From Chromera velia (Eukaryota; Sar; Chromeraceae), in contig JAHBMJ010005539.1 in NCBI GenBank assembly GCA_018398765.1, forward strand, positions 1-18,968: 18,968 bases of DNA. Reading direction: 5' to 3'. The position numbers were made by a program, and so were the translations under genes. Below, piece after piece: positions 16,451 through 18,968 of this stretch (the stretch's first letter is position 1; every line of letters starts with the position of its first letter). The notes under the pieces were generated by a model. That model was given only the letters and a program-made list of their open reading frames with translations, did no database searches and was not told the DNA's origin.

Positions 16451-18918
16451 ATGCACTCCTCGCAGCGCTCCTTTGTTCTAATGAGATCCATGCCTGTGCG
16501 GAGAAGCCGAAGCTTCCTGCAGATGCTCGAAAGATGGCAGAGACAGCTGCCTCAGTCGTATCCCTCACTTTACCGGCGTCTCCCCGTCTCCTCGACCAAC
16601 CTGCAGGCACACTCATTTAGGGCATTCAGCAGCACTCCGAAAGGACAGCAGGGTGAAGAGAAGACAACAGGTGACCAGACAAAAGCCCCATCAAGGCAGT
16701 CAGTGCTAGATCGTCTCATCGGGAGGTATATCGATGCACCTGCCGGTACTGGTGTGCCTGAGCAGTATGCCTCCTTTTCCGAGTTATGGAGCATTCTGTC
16801 CCCTGAAAAACGACGTCTCCAGGCAGCACTGGCAGCGCTGGGACTGTCCTCCACGGTGACCCTCTCGTTCCCCTTCCTTGCCGGAAGAGTTGTGGATCTC
16901 TTTGGCAGCCAGGAGGCAGGGCTTCAATTCGTGGCAGAGCAGACAATGCTCTCAGGGGGCATCGTGATTCTGGGGGCTGCCGCTTCCTTCTGCCGTCTCT
17001 ATCTGCTCGAGACTTCGGTCAGTGAGTTCTGTCGGTGCCGGGGGGGAGTTGAAGGAGAGGGGAAAGTGGCAGGCAGATGTGAGCCTCCGCTTTCCCTCCC
17101 ACCGCTGACAACAATATCCTTCCCATTTGATGGACGTCTCTTGAGTCTCTCAGTAACTCCTATCTGCAGTTCTGCTGTGTTCTGTGCTTTTGTGGGCTTT
17201 GCTGCATGTGTATTCTGAGAAAGCAGAACACAATCAATGCTGGATGGAAAGGCAGCAGGGCACACGAGAGACGAGAGGAAGACCGCTCCGAGAACGGAGG
17301 AGAGAACTGGGCATTCATTCATGTTGGAGTGCAACCACAGGCAACAAAGATTTCTGCAGAAAAGAAGGTCCTTCTTGGCAGCTTTGATCTCATCTGTGTT
17401 GGTCCACCTGTGAGCATTCAGCGAAGGTGCTCCACACACGCACGAGAAGGCAAACACTGAATACCGAAAAGATTCGGCTGCATGGGTACAATGATGCAGA
17501 TAGAAAGGGTCGCCTTCCGGCTTCGGAAAGAGTTGTTCGAGAAGCTCATGAGAGAGGACGCTGGATTCTTCGACAAGTCAGAAAGCGATCAAGTCCATCT
17601 GCAGTGTCATGATACATGCTTTTGCACACAAGCCGGCTCCTTGTGCTTAGAAATGACGCAATTTTGTTCGGGAAAGAACTGCGGCTCTTGTCTATCTAAC
17701 TTGTGCCGACACCCTCTCCCGAGCATCTTTTTTCGCATCACGGCGACCTTTTCCCCACCCGAACACTCCAGTCTCCACCCCCCCAACTTCCTGTCCCCAG
17801 ACTTTCTTTCCTCCTTGCGAATCTCCATGCCCGCGTGCGTCAGAAAATCGGAATCTTTTCTTCTGGACTTCAATCCGTGCAACGTCCCATGAGTCGTTTC
17901 CTTCCTCAGGCCACGACGTGTGAGGTTCCTTTGAGTGCGACGAACGCAGAGACGAAGAAGGAAGAAAGGAAGTGTCGACTCTTTCCCTCAGTGTACATGT
18001 ACGGCGTACATTTTCTCTCTCCCTTTGTACGAGGGAGGTTCTTTCTGCAGAACATTGACGGGCGAAATAGTGAATCGGCTTTCCGGTCAGCGTCTCTTTC
18101 GTTCGTCTTTCTGTCTTGTCCTCTGCCCCCCTCTGCCTTCCTGCGTGTGTGTGCGGGTGGGTGTCAGCGTTTCACGCACGCACGCTCTCACCCAGAGAGC
18201 TGGCTGCTTTGCTCTTCATCGTGAGAGTAAATGATTCTTTAGGTCGATCTGTTTTGGACTTTTCCACACGAATATTTCTTTCACAAATCCTTTTTTGTAA
18301 CCTTGGGCACTCGCATCGAGCGGGGTCCAGCTTTTTGGTTGCTCATAAACCCGACTGGCTGTCTTCTCTTCCTTCCATCCCGCGTTTCTCTTCTCCTTCT
18401 GCTTCTCTCCCCGATCGTCCCTTAGCTCTTTCTCACAGAATGAATGAATGCATGAATGCATGAATGAATGAATGACCGGATGGATGCATGCAGGGGATAT
18501 CACTTTGACCTCCCGCGTCCTCTTTGAGGCTTCAGCGGGCATCCGGGCTTCTCTCAATGCTGTGATCGGCACCGGGCTCCTATTCTCTCTTGCACCCTCC
18601 CACCTTTTTGGGACGCTCCTTGCTCCTGTGTCGGCGATCTTCATTCTTGGATTTGTATATGGAAGGTTCGTCAGCCAGTCTTGCCCCTCGTCGGTTCGTC
18701 TCAAGAGATACTGTCTGTCTGATGCCCTCACATTCCGGCCGGCGTGCATTCTGCTCTAGGCTTACTGTCAAATTCATCGATTGACTGACGGTCTGTCATT
18801 CTGACTGAATGCCTGTACGTCTACCTCGCTGCATGTCTGCCCTCCTGACTGCAGACTGATGCGGCAGATCGCAAATGCGAGGCAGGAGGCACTCGCACGG
18901 AGCATGCAGCACGCAGAG
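16451..18918 (+). CDS. Mitochondrial ABCB-type half-transporter (ABCB10/MDL-like), 5' part
   Basis: Exons: 16451-17017, 17500-17603, 18051-18085, 18494-18665, 18855-18918 (314 residues so far, phase 0 at the last donor GTGGCT). Residues 1 to about 60 are rich in Arg, Ser and Leu, lack acidic residues apart from one Glu, and end RAFSST, as in mitochondrial presequences. Then come SPEKRRLQAALAAL and TM1 with FPFLAGRVVDLFG (about 124-152), and TM2 (about 165-187). Next are the intracellular-loop elements RLRKELFEKL, FFDK and TGEIVNRLSGD, a TM3/TM4 hairpin ending GFVYGR, and LMRQIANARQEALARSMQHAE. This order matches ABCB10/MDL transmembrane domains. The Walker A, signature and Walker B ATPase half must lie beyond the right edge. 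The exon 2 donor (GTGTCA, 17604) is the weak point: it leaves 11 residues between FFDK and TGE where relatives have about 2. The substrate is unknown; inner mitochondrial membrane export is inferred. Confidence 0.85.
18438..18474 (+). repeat. (GAAT)n microsatellite with GCAT variants
   Basis: GAATGAATGAATGCATGAAT-type tandem sequence in the ABC transporter intron, ending just before the GATGCATGCAG acceptor that opens the exon at 18494. Confidence 0.9.
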
Positions 18919-18928
18919 GTGGCTGATT

Positions 18929-18968
18929 CATAGAGGGGGAAGAGAGAAAGAGAGAGAGAGGGGGGGGG
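18929..18968 (+). repeat. Purine-rich run at the window edge
   Basis: (GA)n followed by nine G, within the last intron of the partial ABC transporter gene. The window stops inside it. Confidence 0.8.

Noticed and set aside
18142-18168. GT-rich stretch ending GTGTCAG as an acceptor in the ABC transporter
   Set aside because: The sequence after it does not continue the transporter in any phase, whereas joining 18085 to 18494 gives RLSGDITLTSRVL, which matches the family.

Overview
The window is nuclear DNA of a eukaryote. Its genes carry many short spliceosomal introns (GT...TGCAG-type ends), long disordered or acidic proteins, dense intronic microsatellites and a mitochondrial-type ABC half-transporter. 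TGCATGCA-rich promoters and the general style (moderate GC, AT-rich repeat islands, intron-rich genes) suggest an apicomplexan-related alveolate, perhaps a chromerid alga such as Chromera. This assignment is inference; nothing in the window proves it.

Five genes can be supported. From left to right: (1) a small ATX1-type copper chaperone on +, 756-983; (2) a 3-exon, about 972-residue unrecognised disordered protein on -, 6100-2265; (3) a multi-exon J-domain (Hsp40) protein on + with a DNAJB-like F/G segment and a very acidic, then lysine-rich tail, 6555 to about 10903; (4) a 2-exon unrecognised protein of about 414 residues on -, 15778-14470; (5) the 5' part of a mitochondrial ABCB-type half-transporter on +, 16451 to at least 18918, running off the right edge before its ATPase domain. 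Splice sites were chosen so that reading phase agrees across every junction; the uncertain junctions are stated in the entries.

Genes 2/3 and 4/5 are divergent pairs. Each pair shares a GC-rich intergenic segment with overlapping TGCATGCA motifs, a GCATATGC box and a GGCGCGGCG core. The convergent gaps between genes 1/2 and 3/4 are AT-rich. The larger gap (10904-14469) holds two inverted copies of one short element of about 470 bp. Each copy has TAGTGACC-type terminal inverted repeats and a perfect 8-bp target-site duplication, which fits a non-autonomous hAT-superfamily transposon. This is the strongest non-genic discovery in the window.

I see no rRNA, tRNA or CRISPR array and no sign of an operon. 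The genes have no evident shared pathway; they look like neighbours rather than a functional cluster.
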